Below are positions 1 to 17,081 of a DNA stretch of 64,000 bases, piece after piece (position 1 is the stretch's first letter; every line of letters starts with the position of its first letter). The notes under the pieces are model-generated. The model was given only the letters and a program-made list of their open reading frames with translations. It was not told the DNA's origin and did no database searches. Made by a program: the position numbers and the translations under genes. Source of the stretch: Roseateles_E cavernae (lineage in GTDB: Bacteria; Pseudomonadota; Gammaproteobacteria; Burkholderiales; Burkholderiaceae_C); assembly GCF_040187885.1 (NCBI RefSeq), contig NZ_JBDPLH010000001.1, positions 558,001 to 622,000 of the forward strand. The letters are read 5' to 3'.

Positions 1-10199
<10,199 letters not shown>

Positions 10200-10234
10200 G
10201 GCTTAAGACTTCGGTCAGGCGACGGGGGCGCGGC

Positions 10235-11941
10235 TCAGAAGCGCAGCGCGGCGCGCAGATGCAGGTGGTCCTGCGGGGCGCGGCGGGTGGGCAGATCGCG
10301 GTGACGGCGGCCCCAGTCGAGGTTGAGGGACAGGCCGGTGCTCAGCGCCAGGCGCAGGCCCAGGCCGCTGGACAGCAGCGGCACACGGCGCTGCTGCCCC
10401 GGCTCGGGGTCGATCAGGCTGACGGCGGCGGCGTCGGCAAACAAATGCAGGCCCAGCTCGCTGAAGGGCGGCAGGTTCGCACCCTCGAAGCTGCGCAGCA
10501 GGGCTGGCGCGTAATTGCGGCTGCGCAGCTCCAACGAGCCCAGCCAGCCGAAATCGCCGGCGGCCACGCCGTCGTAGTAGCCGCGCACCGTGTCGGCACC
10601 GCCCAGCGAGAACTGCTCCGAGCTGGGCAGCTGCTGGGTGGCCAACTGGGCGCCGAAGCGCGCCGCCAGCTCCACCGGGCCGAGGCGCTGCTGGCCGCGC
10701 CAGTCCAGCTTCAAGGTCGAGAAGCCGCCATCGGCGCCGCGGCGTTTGCAGGCGAACTGGTCATCGCGAGAGATCGTGCCGTCGGCCAGCTGGCAGTCGA
10801 TCTCGCGGTAGAGCAGGCGGCGCAGGCCCAGGGTCGCGGTCAGGCTGAGGTTGTGCTGCGAGCTGGGGCCGAACCATGTGCCGTTGTAGGCTGCCTGCAG
10901 CGGCATATAGCGCAGCGGGTTGGCGCTCAGCGCGGCGGCACCCGCACCGCGGCCCAGGCTGACGTTCTCCTTCAGGTCCTTGAAGTCCAGGCCCAGGCTG
11001 AGGCTGTGCACCGACTCGGCCAGCGCGCGCGAGCCGCTGTAGCGCAGGCCCAAAGTCGTGCCCTTGCCCAGCACATTGACGCCGCCCAGGCTGTCGACAT
11101 CGCTGCTGGAGTTCACCGCGGTGAAGGTCAGCGCATCGCCGTCGGCCAGCGGCACGGTGTAGTTCAGCACGGCGACGCGCGACTCACGGCTGGCCATCGG
11201 CGCGCCCATCAGGGTCAGCGCGATCGAATGGTCGCGCTGCAGCAGGTTGTCGTAGCGCAGATGGACGGCGGCGCGCAGTGGATCAGTGTCGGCCGAGGCC
11301 GCATTGCTGAGCTCGAAGCTGCCCGACAGCGGCAGCTTGTCCTCCACCTTCAGCTCGGCCTCCACCGTGCCCGGCTGGCGGCCTGGCCGCAGCACCGGCT
11401 GCACGCGCCGCTCCTCGCCACGGCTGACCGAAGCCAGCTGCTGCTGCACGATATTGAAGTTGGGCACCTGGCCGGCCGCCAGCTCGCTGACCGCCGTGCG
11501 GATGCGGCCCTGGGCGTAGTAGCGCGAGCCGGTCACCGCCAGCCGCTCGACCCGGCCTTCCAGCACCGCCAGCCGCACCACACCGCCTTCGACGCGCTGC
11601 TCCGGCACATCGACAAACACGGTCAGATAGCCGGCCCCCTGATAGACCTTCTCCAGCGCGGCGCGTGCGCCGTCGACATCCACCATGCTGCGGCCCTCGC
11701 CCAGAAAGGGCAGCACCGCCGCCTCGATCTGCACATCGGCGAGCCGGGTGTTGCCTTCGATCTGGAACTCGAGGATGTCAAAGCGCGGGGCAGCTGCCGC
11801 ATCGCTCGCAGCGGCGGCATCGGCGATCGGCGGCGCGCTCGGCTGGGCCTGCGCAGGCATGGCCGACAGCGCCGCCGCCAGCAACAGCAAAGACAGGGGG
11901 AGCCGCGCCTGACCGCAGGCGCGGAACGTGAAATTTTCCAT
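10235..11941 (-). CDS. FhaC/ShlB-type two-partner secretion outer-membrane transporter
   Basis: Predicted TpsB transporter that moves the adjacent FhaB-like protein across the outer membrane. The start chosen is ATG 11941 (MENFTFRAC), giving 568 residues with a signal peptide ending near AMPAQAQ; an in-frame ATG at 11986 would only add a polar leader that overlaps the palindromic site. After a short linker comes the POTRA region (FDILEFQIEGNTRLADVQIE, YQGAGYLTVFVDVPEQ, VVRLAVLEGRVE), then a ShlB/FhaC beta-barrel with repeated amphipathic strands. It ends in Leu-Arg-Phe, the aromatic terminus typical of outer-membrane barrels. The length fits the Omp85/TpsB family. It is upstream of the adhesin and probably forms an operon with it. 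A palindromic candidate operator lies 41 bp upstream of the ATG. Confidence 0.93.
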   Translation of the reverse strand: MENFTFRACGQARLPLSLLLLAAALSAMPAQAQPSAPPIADAAAASDAAAAPRFDILEFQIEGNTRLADVQIEAAVLPFLGEGRSMVDVDGARAALEKVYQGAGYLTVFVDVPEQRVEGGVVRLAVLEGRVERLAVTGSRYYAQGRIRTAVSELAAGQVPNFNIVQQQLASVSRGEERRVQPVLRPGRQPGTVEAELKVEDKLPLSGSFELSNAASADTDPLRAAVHLRYDNLLQRDHSIALTLMGAPMASRESRVAVLNYTVPLADGDALTFTAVNSSSDVDSLGGVNVLGKGTTLGLRYSGSRALAESVHSLSLGLDFKDLKENVSLGRGAGAAALSANPLRYMPLQAAYNGTWFGPSSQHNLSLTATLGLRRLLYREIDCQLADGTISRDDQFACKRRGADGGFSTLKLDWRGQQRLGPVELAARFGAQLATQQLPSSEQFSLGGADTVRGYYDGVAAGDFGWLGSLELRSRNYAPALLRSFEGANLPPFSELGLHLFADAAAVSLIDPEPGQQRRVPLLSSGLGLRLALSTGLSLNLDWGRRHRDLPTRRAPQDHLHLRAALRF

Positions 11942-11981
11942 GAACTCAGTGTCCCGATGACCGGTGAAACGGTGGTGACCC

Positions 11982-12005
11982 GGCATGGGCCGAACGGCTC
12001 ATGCC
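11982..12005. promoter_or_regulatory. Palindromic candidate operator, site A (upstream of the fhaC-like gene)
   Basis: A 24-bp inverted repeat with half-site GGCATGRGCCG, central AA, and the near-perfect complementary half; only one arm position is a G:T mismatch. It lies between the terminator at 12045-12067 and the fhaC-like ATG at 11941. Related copies lie upstream of epsA (two) and of the PhoX-like gene. The binding protein is not shown by the sequence. Confidence 0.6.
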
Positions 12006-12035
12006 GGACGGGGCGGATGACAAATCTCTGGAATA

Positions 12036-12072
12036 AAAGTGCGCACGCCGCCCCAGTGGGGCGGCGTGTCTT
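12036..12072 (-). terminator. Rho-independent terminator of the 12098-13273 gene
   Basis: A 10-bp perfect stem, ACGCCGCCCC with its complement (12045-12054 and 12058-12067) and a 3-nt loop, lies 30 bp beyond the stop of the leftward gene. On the minus strand it runs into GCGCACTTTTATT. It separates that gene from the two-partner secretion operon. Confidence 0.75.
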
Positions 12073-12097
12073 TGGCAAGGACCTGCGGGGCGGCGAC

Positions 12098-13273
12098 TCA
12101 GCGGCTATGGCGCCGCGCGCGCCAGCCCAAGGCCGCCAGGCCCAGGACCAGCATCAGCCAGCTCGAAGGCTCGGGCACGGCCGATACCGCGTTGCTCGGC
12201 ACGAAGCCACCCGGCATCCAGCCGGCGAACTCGCCCAGCGGCGCGGTGATGAAACGGGTGCCGCCGACGCCAGCGGCAAAGTCGGTGCGCGCGCGGCGCT
12301 GCATGCCCAGCACGGTGCTGACCTGGGTCACCGCCGCTTCCATCGTGAAGCTGAGGATGTATTCGCCATTGCCATTGATGGCCAGGCCCCAGTAGCCGTC
12401 GTGGCCGGCGTTGTCGAATTCGTCAATGATGAGTGGCGAACTGGGAAAGGCATCTGAAGTCGAAACATAATAAAACCACGATGAACTTCCTACCCGGTTC
12501 GTGATGGCGGGAAAGGGCGTAACACCGAACTTCCCACCGGCGAGCGGATGGTTAGGATTGGTAGCACTGAGGTCTGCCCAATAGCCCTCAAACTCCACGC
12601 TTGAGCCATTCGCTGCGAAATCCATCTGGGCCGGGTCGGAGGGCATACCCGATGTCACATGCGTATTGCGATCATTGATGCTTGCTGGATCAATCATCCC
12701 TTTGCCAGTGTTCAGCTTTTCATAGACGTTGCTTGCAAGCAGTTCAGCCGTGGTCTCAAACTTCTGGTTGCCATAGCTTTTCAGATCACGCCAATTCACA
12801 TTTTCAACACCCGTAGCCGTTTCATGCTTCAAGGTTGTGAACATGAAGTTCTCATGCGGCTCAAAACCGAAACCAATCTTGCTTGCTCCGACCACCGCCC
12901 ATTGCTGGTTGTTGCGATCAGTCGATAACGTCTGAAAGTACTGAAAGTTGGGGTCGCTGTTCAATGGATCAAAGAACTTCTGATAGCCCGCATCCTGCTG
13001 GGCCAGCGTGAAGAAGTTGAAACTCTGATCTTCCCCTTCTCGGTAGGCCTTGGCGCGAAGGCCCAGATCCTTGGTGTAGGTCACCTTCTGGACCGGATCC
13101 CAAACCATGAGCACCAGTTCAGGTGCGCCGTAGAAGGGGCTATCAGGGCCGCTGCCAGAGATGCCGTCCGCCGGGTCAACTGCGGCCAGAACCGGCCCCC
13201 CGGCCAACGCCGATGTGAGTGCAAGTGCCAGCGCATGTTGGATACGAGAAGATGTATTGACGAGGAGCTTCAT
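12098..13273 (-). CDS. PEP-CTERM secreted protein, paralogue of 15011-15757
   Basis: A 391-residue exported protein of unknown function starting at ATG 13273 (MKLLVNTSS), with an N-terminal signal peptide ending near GGPVLAA. The C-terminus is a full PEP-CTERM sorting signal: VPEPSSW, a hydrophobic helix (LMLVLGLAALGW) and the basic tail RARRHSR. PEP-CTERM tails are recognised by exosortases, none of which lies in this window. The first half matches the neighbouring 15011-15757 protein: ELVLMVWDP with KDLG, FNF, and W-x-V-x-A-x-x-IGFGFEP followed by F-x-FTT. An in-frame TTG at 13309 is less likely. The middle of the gene (about 12420-12950) has visibly lower GC and a less biased codon choice than the flanks. 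Confidence 0.8.
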   Translation of the reverse strand: MKLLVNTSSRIQHALALALTSALAGGPVLAAVDPADGISGSGPDSPFYGAPELVLMVWDPVQKVTYTKDLGLRAKAYREGEDQSFNFFTLAQQDAGYQKFFDPLNSDPNFQYFQTLSTDRNNQQWAVVGASKIGFGFEPHENFMFTTLKHETATGVENVNWRDLKSYGNQKFETTAELLASNVYEKLNTGKGMIDPASINDRNTHVTSGMPSDPAQMDFAANGSSVEFEGYWADLSATNPNHPLAGGKFGVTPFPAITNRVGSSSWFYYVSTSDAFPSSPLIIDEFDNAGHDGYWGLAINGNGEYILSFTMEAAVTQVSTVLGMQRRARTDFAAGVGGTRFITAPLGEFAGWMPGGFVPSNAVSAVPEPSSWLMLVLGLAALGWRARRHSR

Positions 13274-13357
13274 GAGCTGGCAATCCCTGATTGAGAGGAG
13301 TAAGGACAACCTGCTGGCGGCGCTGGCCGGGCAATGCAGGCAGATCCGATATCAGCA

Positions 13358-13386
13358 AAAAGCCGCTCCCTGCGGAGGGAGCGGCA
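13358..13386 (-). terminator. Rho-independent terminator after the PstS-like gene
   Basis: On the minus strand the stem GCCGCTCCCT/AGGGAGCGGC with a short loop is followed by TTTTTGCTGAT. It lies about 85 bp after the stop of the leftward gene ending at 13471 and before the start of the PEP-CTERM gene at 13273, so the latter probably has its own promoter. Confidence 0.8.
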
Positions 13387-13470
13387 TCGGAGGTTCAAAG
13401 GGCCAAGCGCTTTGCCATCTTGCTTACCGGCTTCGCGTTCGGCCCCTAACTACAAGGCGAGCTCTCTCGC

Positions 13471-14895
13471 TTACTTGAACATGCGCACCGGAGTGCAGGT
13501 CTTTGCAGCGGTACGGGCGGTGTGAGCAGTGAAGCTGCGCACCGACTCCGGCAGGTCCGACCAGGCGGTGCCGGCCGGCACGGTGTCAGGCGTGGCGACC
13601 AGACCGGCTTGCAGATCCGGGTCCAGCTGGGCCAGCACGGCAGCCTTGCCGATATTGGCGCGCAGAGTCTTCAGGAACTCCAGCTTGTCGCCGGCCGGAG
13701 CGTTGGCACCGGTCTTGGCCCATTGCATCGTGGACTCGGTGACGAACTCGTAGCTGCCGTCGATCACATGGGCACGCTCGGGGGCGACGCCGCTGAGCTT
13801 GACGAAGCGATAGCCCTTGTCGCCACCATTGGCGCGCGGGTTGTTCTCGCGGCCGATCACGCCCAGTGCGAAGGCACCGCCGGCGGCGTTCTCGGCCGTC
13901 GTGCCCAGGCAGGTCTCGACGTTGCCGGTGCTGGCACCGGCAACCACCGTCAGCGAGCCGGTCGCCGAGATCGCACCGCCACCTGCGTTCGACGGCGTGT
14001 AAGCCGCAGAGCCACCGCAGGGGTTGTTGGCGAAATAGGCGTTGGACGCGGCCTGGGTGCCCGAGCCGGCGGTGCGGCGGCAGACGTTGATCTTCTTGTT
14101 GTTGATGTTCGCTTCGACCGAGGCCGGGATCAGCAGGTTCCAGCCCTTCTTGGCTGCGTTGCTGCCCAGCAGCTGGCCGGTCAGGGCGCCGCGCACAAAG
14201 GTGGCGGGGATGCTGGGCTGCTTGGCGGCATCTTCGTCGATGGCACCGGCGCCCAGATCGACCAGGCCCTGGGCCTTTTGCAGGGCCAGGTAGAGCTTCT
14301 TGTTGACGGCCACGCCGAACACGTTCTGAACAAAGCCGGCGGAGTCGAGGTTGTCGACAGCGCGGCCGGCGCCGGCGTTGATGCCGGCTTCCAGCAGGGC
14401 CGGCTCGACGTCGGACAGGCCGGCGTCAGCCAGCGCGGGAGCGGTGCCTGCGCAGGTGAAGGTGGGCGTCTGGATGTCGGTGGCCGGCGAGGCCTTGGCG
14501 GTGGCGGCGCAGGACGCGTCGACCAGCATATGGGCTTGCGTGGCATCAGCGGTGATGATGGGGCCCACGCCCTGGCCGGAGCCGCCAGCGTCGCGCTTGG
14601 TCACCAGCACGGCGGTGCCGGCGGGCCAGTTGCCGACCTGGACGGCCAGGCGGAAGGAGTAAGCGCGGTGGTTGGCGCCGGTGGCGTCGTTGAAGAACAC
14701 GTCCAGGGTGGCTGGGTTGGCGACTTCCTGCAGATAGCCACCCAAGGCCAGGCGCAGGGCCGAGGCGCCGGCGATGCGGACTTCCTTCAAGGTGCCGGCA
14801 TTGCGTTCGGCAACGATCTCGGCGGGGGTCAGGGCTTGGGCCGAGCCCAGGGCGGCCAGCGAGGCCAGGGCGATGACGGTGTTGCGGATCTTCAT
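13471..14895 (-). CDS. Secreted PstS-like (periplasmic-binding-protein-like) protein
   Basis: A 474-residue exported protein starting at ATG 14895 (MKIRNTVIALASLAALGSAQA, a clear signal peptide). Features resembling phosphate-type binding proteins are an early VRIAGASALRLAL segment, VLVTKRDAGGSGQGVGPI, and later VCRRTAGSGTQAASNAYF, which recalls the R-x-(D)GSGT ligand loop of the PstS family. Several cysteines suggest disulphides. It has no PEP-CTERM tail and no membrane segment beyond the signal. It lies between two paralogous PEP-CTERM genes on the same strand; a hairpin at 14944-14969 precedes it and a strong terminator follows it. The assignment to the PBP fold is my inference from short motifs; the ligand is unknown. 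Confidence 0.6.
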   Translation of the reverse strand: MKIRNTVIALASLAALGSAQALTPAEIVAERNAGTLKEVRIAGASALRLALGGYLQEVANPATLDVFFNDATGANHRAYSFRLAVQVGNWPAGTAVLVTKRDAGGSGQGVGPIITADATQAHMLVDASCAATAKASPATDIQTPTFTCAGTAPALADAGLSDVEPALLEAGINAGAGRAVDNLDSAGFVQNVFGVAVNKKLYLALQKAQGLVDLGAGAIDEDAAKQPSIPATFVRGALTGQLLGSNAAKKGWNLLIPASVEANINNKKINVCRRTAGSGTQAASNAYFANNPCGGSAAYTPSNAGGGAISATGSLTVVAGASTGNVETCLGTTAENAAGGAFALGVIGRENNPRANGGDKGYRFVKLSGVAPERAHVIDGSYEFVTESTMQWAKTGANAPAGDKLEFLKTLRANIGKAAVLAQLDPDLQAGLVATPDTVPAGTAWSDLPESVRSFTAHTARTAAKTCTPVRMFK

Positions 14896-14943
14896 GATGG
14901 TGTTACTTCCAAAAATGAGGAATTCGGACAGAGCTCCGCCCAC

Positions 14944-14969
14944 GGCGCCCATCTCTTTGGACGGGCGCC
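14944..14969. other. Intergenic hairpin between the PEP-CTERM and PstS-like genes
   Basis: GGCGCCC...GGGCGCC arms of 10 bp with one internal mismatch and a 6-nt loop, lying between the stop at 15011 and the start at 14895. There is no U-tract in either direction. It could be an attenuating or mRNA-stabilising hairpin rather than a full terminator. Confidence 0.45.
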
Positions 14970-15010
14970 GGGAACGAGGACTTGCTTGCTTACTTGGAGG
15001 TCAGACCGGC

Positions 15011-15757
15011 TCAGGACTGGCGGCGACGGACCATGAAGCCGACGGCGCACAGGCCGGCCAGCAGCAGGGCATAGGTGCTCGGCTCGGGCACGGCGGTAAC
15101 GGCGGCAATGTTCGTGCCGTTGAAACTCACCAGGGTGTCGGCCTTGGCGTAAGGCGAGGCCAGAACCAGGGCGCTGGATTCGGCGCTGGACGAGGTCAGG
15201 TAGGCCATTTTCAGGCTGTCGTTGACCGAGCCGAGCTGGTTGTAGAAACCGGCCAGATTGACATAGCTGGCCAGGTAGCCATCGCTGCCGGCGGCTTGGG
15301 CCAGTTCGATGTTGTCGGCGCCATGGCCAGCGTTGGTGGCGATGTCATCGCTGGTGACAAAAATGCTGGCCAGAGTGTTCACGCCATCATTGAACAGCTG
15401 GTTGTTGATGCCGTTGGCAGCTTGACCGGCACCGACCGTCGTGAACAGATTGATCTCACCCGGCTCGAAGCCGAAGCCGATCGGGTTGGCGGCCAGCACG
15501 GTCCACTTGGTGTCGCTGCCACCGAAGGCAACGAACTTGTCCCACTCGGCGCCTTGCACCGAAAAGTTGAAGTTGCCATTGGCCTGGAAGGCCGAGGCGG
15601 TGATGCCCAGGTCCTTGATGAAGGAGCCCTTGGCGTTGGTGGCGATGAACACCAGTTCGGCTTCGCCGAAAGTGCCGGTCTGGCCGGTCTGGATCTCGGC
15701 GAAGGCGGAGCCGGTGGTGGCCAGCAGGGCGGCCAGGACGAGGGTCTTGAATTTCAT
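15011..15757 (-). CDS. PEP-CTERM secreted protein, paralogue of 12098-13273
   Basis: A 248-residue protein from ATG 15757 with Shine-Dalgarno GGAG nine bases upstream. The signal peptide (MKFKTLVLAALLATTGSAFA) is followed by a Gly/Asn/Ala-rich mature region. The C-terminal PEP-CTERM signal is VPEPSTYALLLAGLCAVGF followed by MVRRRQS. It shares ELVF...KDLG, FNF, and W-x-V-x-A-x-PIGFGFEP with the longer protein at 12098-13273, so the two are probably diverged duplicates. It is expected to be exported and sorted by an exosortase located elsewhere. No enzymatic motif is visible; a structural role in matrix or exopolysaccharide is only a family-level guess. Confidence 0.85.
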   Translation of the reverse strand: MKFKTLVLAALLATTGSAFAEIQTGQTGTFGEAELVFIATNAKGSFIKDLGITASAFQANGNFNFSVQGAEWDKFVAFGGSDTKWTVLAANPIGFGFEPGEINLFTTVGAGQAANGINNQLFNDGVNTLASIFVTSDDIATNAGHGADNIELAQAAGSDGYLASYVNLAGFYNQLGSVNDSLKMAYLTSSSAESSALVLASPYAKADTLVSFNGTNIAAVTAVPEPSTYALLLAGLCAVGFMVRRRQS

Positions 15758-16039
15758 GTGTTTTCTCCGATTGGAAAAAGAAAAAGGCAGTTGATGAGTT
15801 GTGCTCGTTGGTTCACTGGTGCCTGGATAAGCGGAGCCCGTGGCGAACTCCTCCCTCTATCCGCAGCTGCGCCTGGGTTGCCGCTGCCGGGGCGCAGCGT
15901 GGGAGCGCTGCGCCGGGAGGCGGCCTTGGGCGTCGGGTCGCTGGGGCTGACCCTGGCTTAAAGAACGACTTTCTGTCCTTTCGACAGCTGGCACTTTCGC
16001 AGCCCAAGGTGACAGGCGTTGCGGGAACCGTGATGCAGT
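15758..16039. other. Intergenic region upstream of the 15757 gene
   Basis: 282 bp between two leftward genes. I see a GC-rich inverted sequence (GGGGCGCAGCG...CGCTGCGCC, about 15891-15914), which could end the epsA transcript, and an A/T-rich stretch just before the start at 15757. I see no coding potential and no copy of the GGCATGRGCCG palindrome. Confidence 0.4.
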
Positions 16040-16903
16040 TCACAGCCCTTTCGGACTATGGTTGGCCGGTTCGAGCATGGGAAAACCCTGGGGCGGCCGG
16101 TGGTCCAGCAGGTTCAGCGTCATCGCGCAGGCCACGGCCTGGGCGCGGTTGCTGGCATTGAGCTTGCGCAGGATCTTCTGCACATGGTTCTTCACCGTCA
16201 GCGCGCTGATGCCCAGACCCTCGCCGATCTGCTGGTTGTTCTTGCCCTCGCGCAGCCAGCTCAGGATCTGGCGCTCGCGCTCGGTGATGCCGGTCGGGTG
16301 GCTGCTGCGCGGCGTCATCATCGACGAGGGCAGCGGGCTGAGGTCGTGCTCGACGTTCTGCACCCGCTGCCAGGTGGCGTGGATATGCGGCAGCAGCAGC
16401 TCCAGATGGCGGCACTGCGCCGGCGTGGCCGGGGCACCGACGCGGGCGAACACATAGAACCCCTCGATCTCGCTGGGCCGCTGCGGCCGCGACAGGCCGT
16501 GCAGCAGCACGTCGCCGACGCCGGCCTCGACCAGGGCCAGCGCATCGGGCGTCGCGCCGCCCTCGGCATCGACGCTGGTGCAGACCGGCCGGCCGCGCGC
16601 CTGCAGCCACATCAGCTGCAGGCGCTGCATCAGCGCGCTGCCGCTGCGGGTCAGCTCGGTGAGCAGCGGCTCGGGCAGCGGCACGGTGTTGAAGACATCA
16701 AACACCAGCTCGCGTGCCGCGCGCTGGTAGGCGCCGCAGATCGCCAGCTGATGCGGCAGCAGCGGCTGCAGATGGCTCTGCATCCAGACAAAGAACTGAT
16801 AGCGCCGCCTCACCTCCAGCGCAGAATCAGCCGCACGCATCAAGGCCTCGGCCTTCAGACTCTCCTGCGACATCAGGATGTCGCTCGGGTCATGGTTGTT
16901 CAT
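16040..16903 (-). CDS. epsA: EpsA-type LuxR-family transcriptional regulator (PEP-CTERM/XrtB associated)
   Basis: A 287-residue regulator with start ATG 16903 (MNNHDPSD); an upstream in-frame extension to 17149 runs through the palindromic sites and looks non-coding. The N-terminal two thirds contains YQFFVWMQSHLQPLLPHQLAICGAYQRAARELVFDVFN (split here only by reading), the arrangement of EpsA regulators found with exosortase systems in betaproteobacteria. The C-terminal LuxR/FixJ helix-turn-helix is ITERERQILSWLREGKNNQQ through ALTVKNHVQKIL, ending in the usual RAQAVA segment. Two tandem palindromes lie 120-175 bp upstream, which suggests autoregulation. It sits among PEP-CTERM, secretin and adhesin genes, fitting control of surface or exopolysaccharide functions. 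Confidence 0.75.
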   Translation of the reverse strand: MNNHDPSDILMSQESLKAEALMRAADSALEVRRRYQFFVWMQSHLQPLLPHQLAICGAYQRAARELVFDVFNTVPLPEPLLTELTRSGSALMQRLQLMWLQARGRPVCTSVDAEGGATPDALALVEAGVGDVLLHGLSRPQRPSEIEGFYVFARVGAPATPAQCRHLELLLPHIHATWQRVQNVEHDLSPLPSSMMTPRSSHPTGITERERQILSWLREGKNNQQIGEGLGISALTVKNHVQKILRKLNASNRAQAVACAMTLNLLDHRPPQGFPMLEPANHSPKGL

Positions 16904-17020
16904 GGGGACAGGGACGCGGTTGACAACAGGGCAGACCACAGGCCCGCTTTCCGGGCCCGCCGCTCTGAATGTTGCGCAATGTAAAGAGCGCTGATGACCA
17001 TCTGTTGAAGGGAATGCCGG

Positions 17021-17044
17021 CCGATAGGCCGTTCGGCTCATGGC
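17021..17044. promoter_or_regulatory. Palindromic candidate operator, site B (upstream of epsA)
   Basis: On the minus strand it reads as the core TGAGCCGAACGGC with weaker outer arms (17 of 24 positions match site A). It lies between the stop of the secretin gene and the epsA start. Its centre is 33 bp, about three helical turns, from that of site C. Confidence 0.5.
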
Positions 17045-17053
17045 ACCGGCGCC

Positions 17054-17077
17054 GGCATGGGCCGAACGCCTCACTCC
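17054..17077. promoter_or_regulatory. Palindromic candidate operator, site C (upstream of epsA)
   Basis: The left half-site is identical to that of site A (GGCATGGGCCGAACG) with a degenerate right arm; about 21 of 24 positions match site A. It is the second of a tandem pair before the LuxR-type regulator gene and lies just beyond the secretin stop codon at 17082. Confidence 0.55.
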
Positions 17078-17081
17078 CGCC

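Noticed and set aside
15758..16039. Sigma-54 promoter before the PEP-CTERM gene at 15757
   Set aside because: A TGGCAC sequence at 15988 is not followed by TTGC at the right distance, and is on the wrong strand for the gene.
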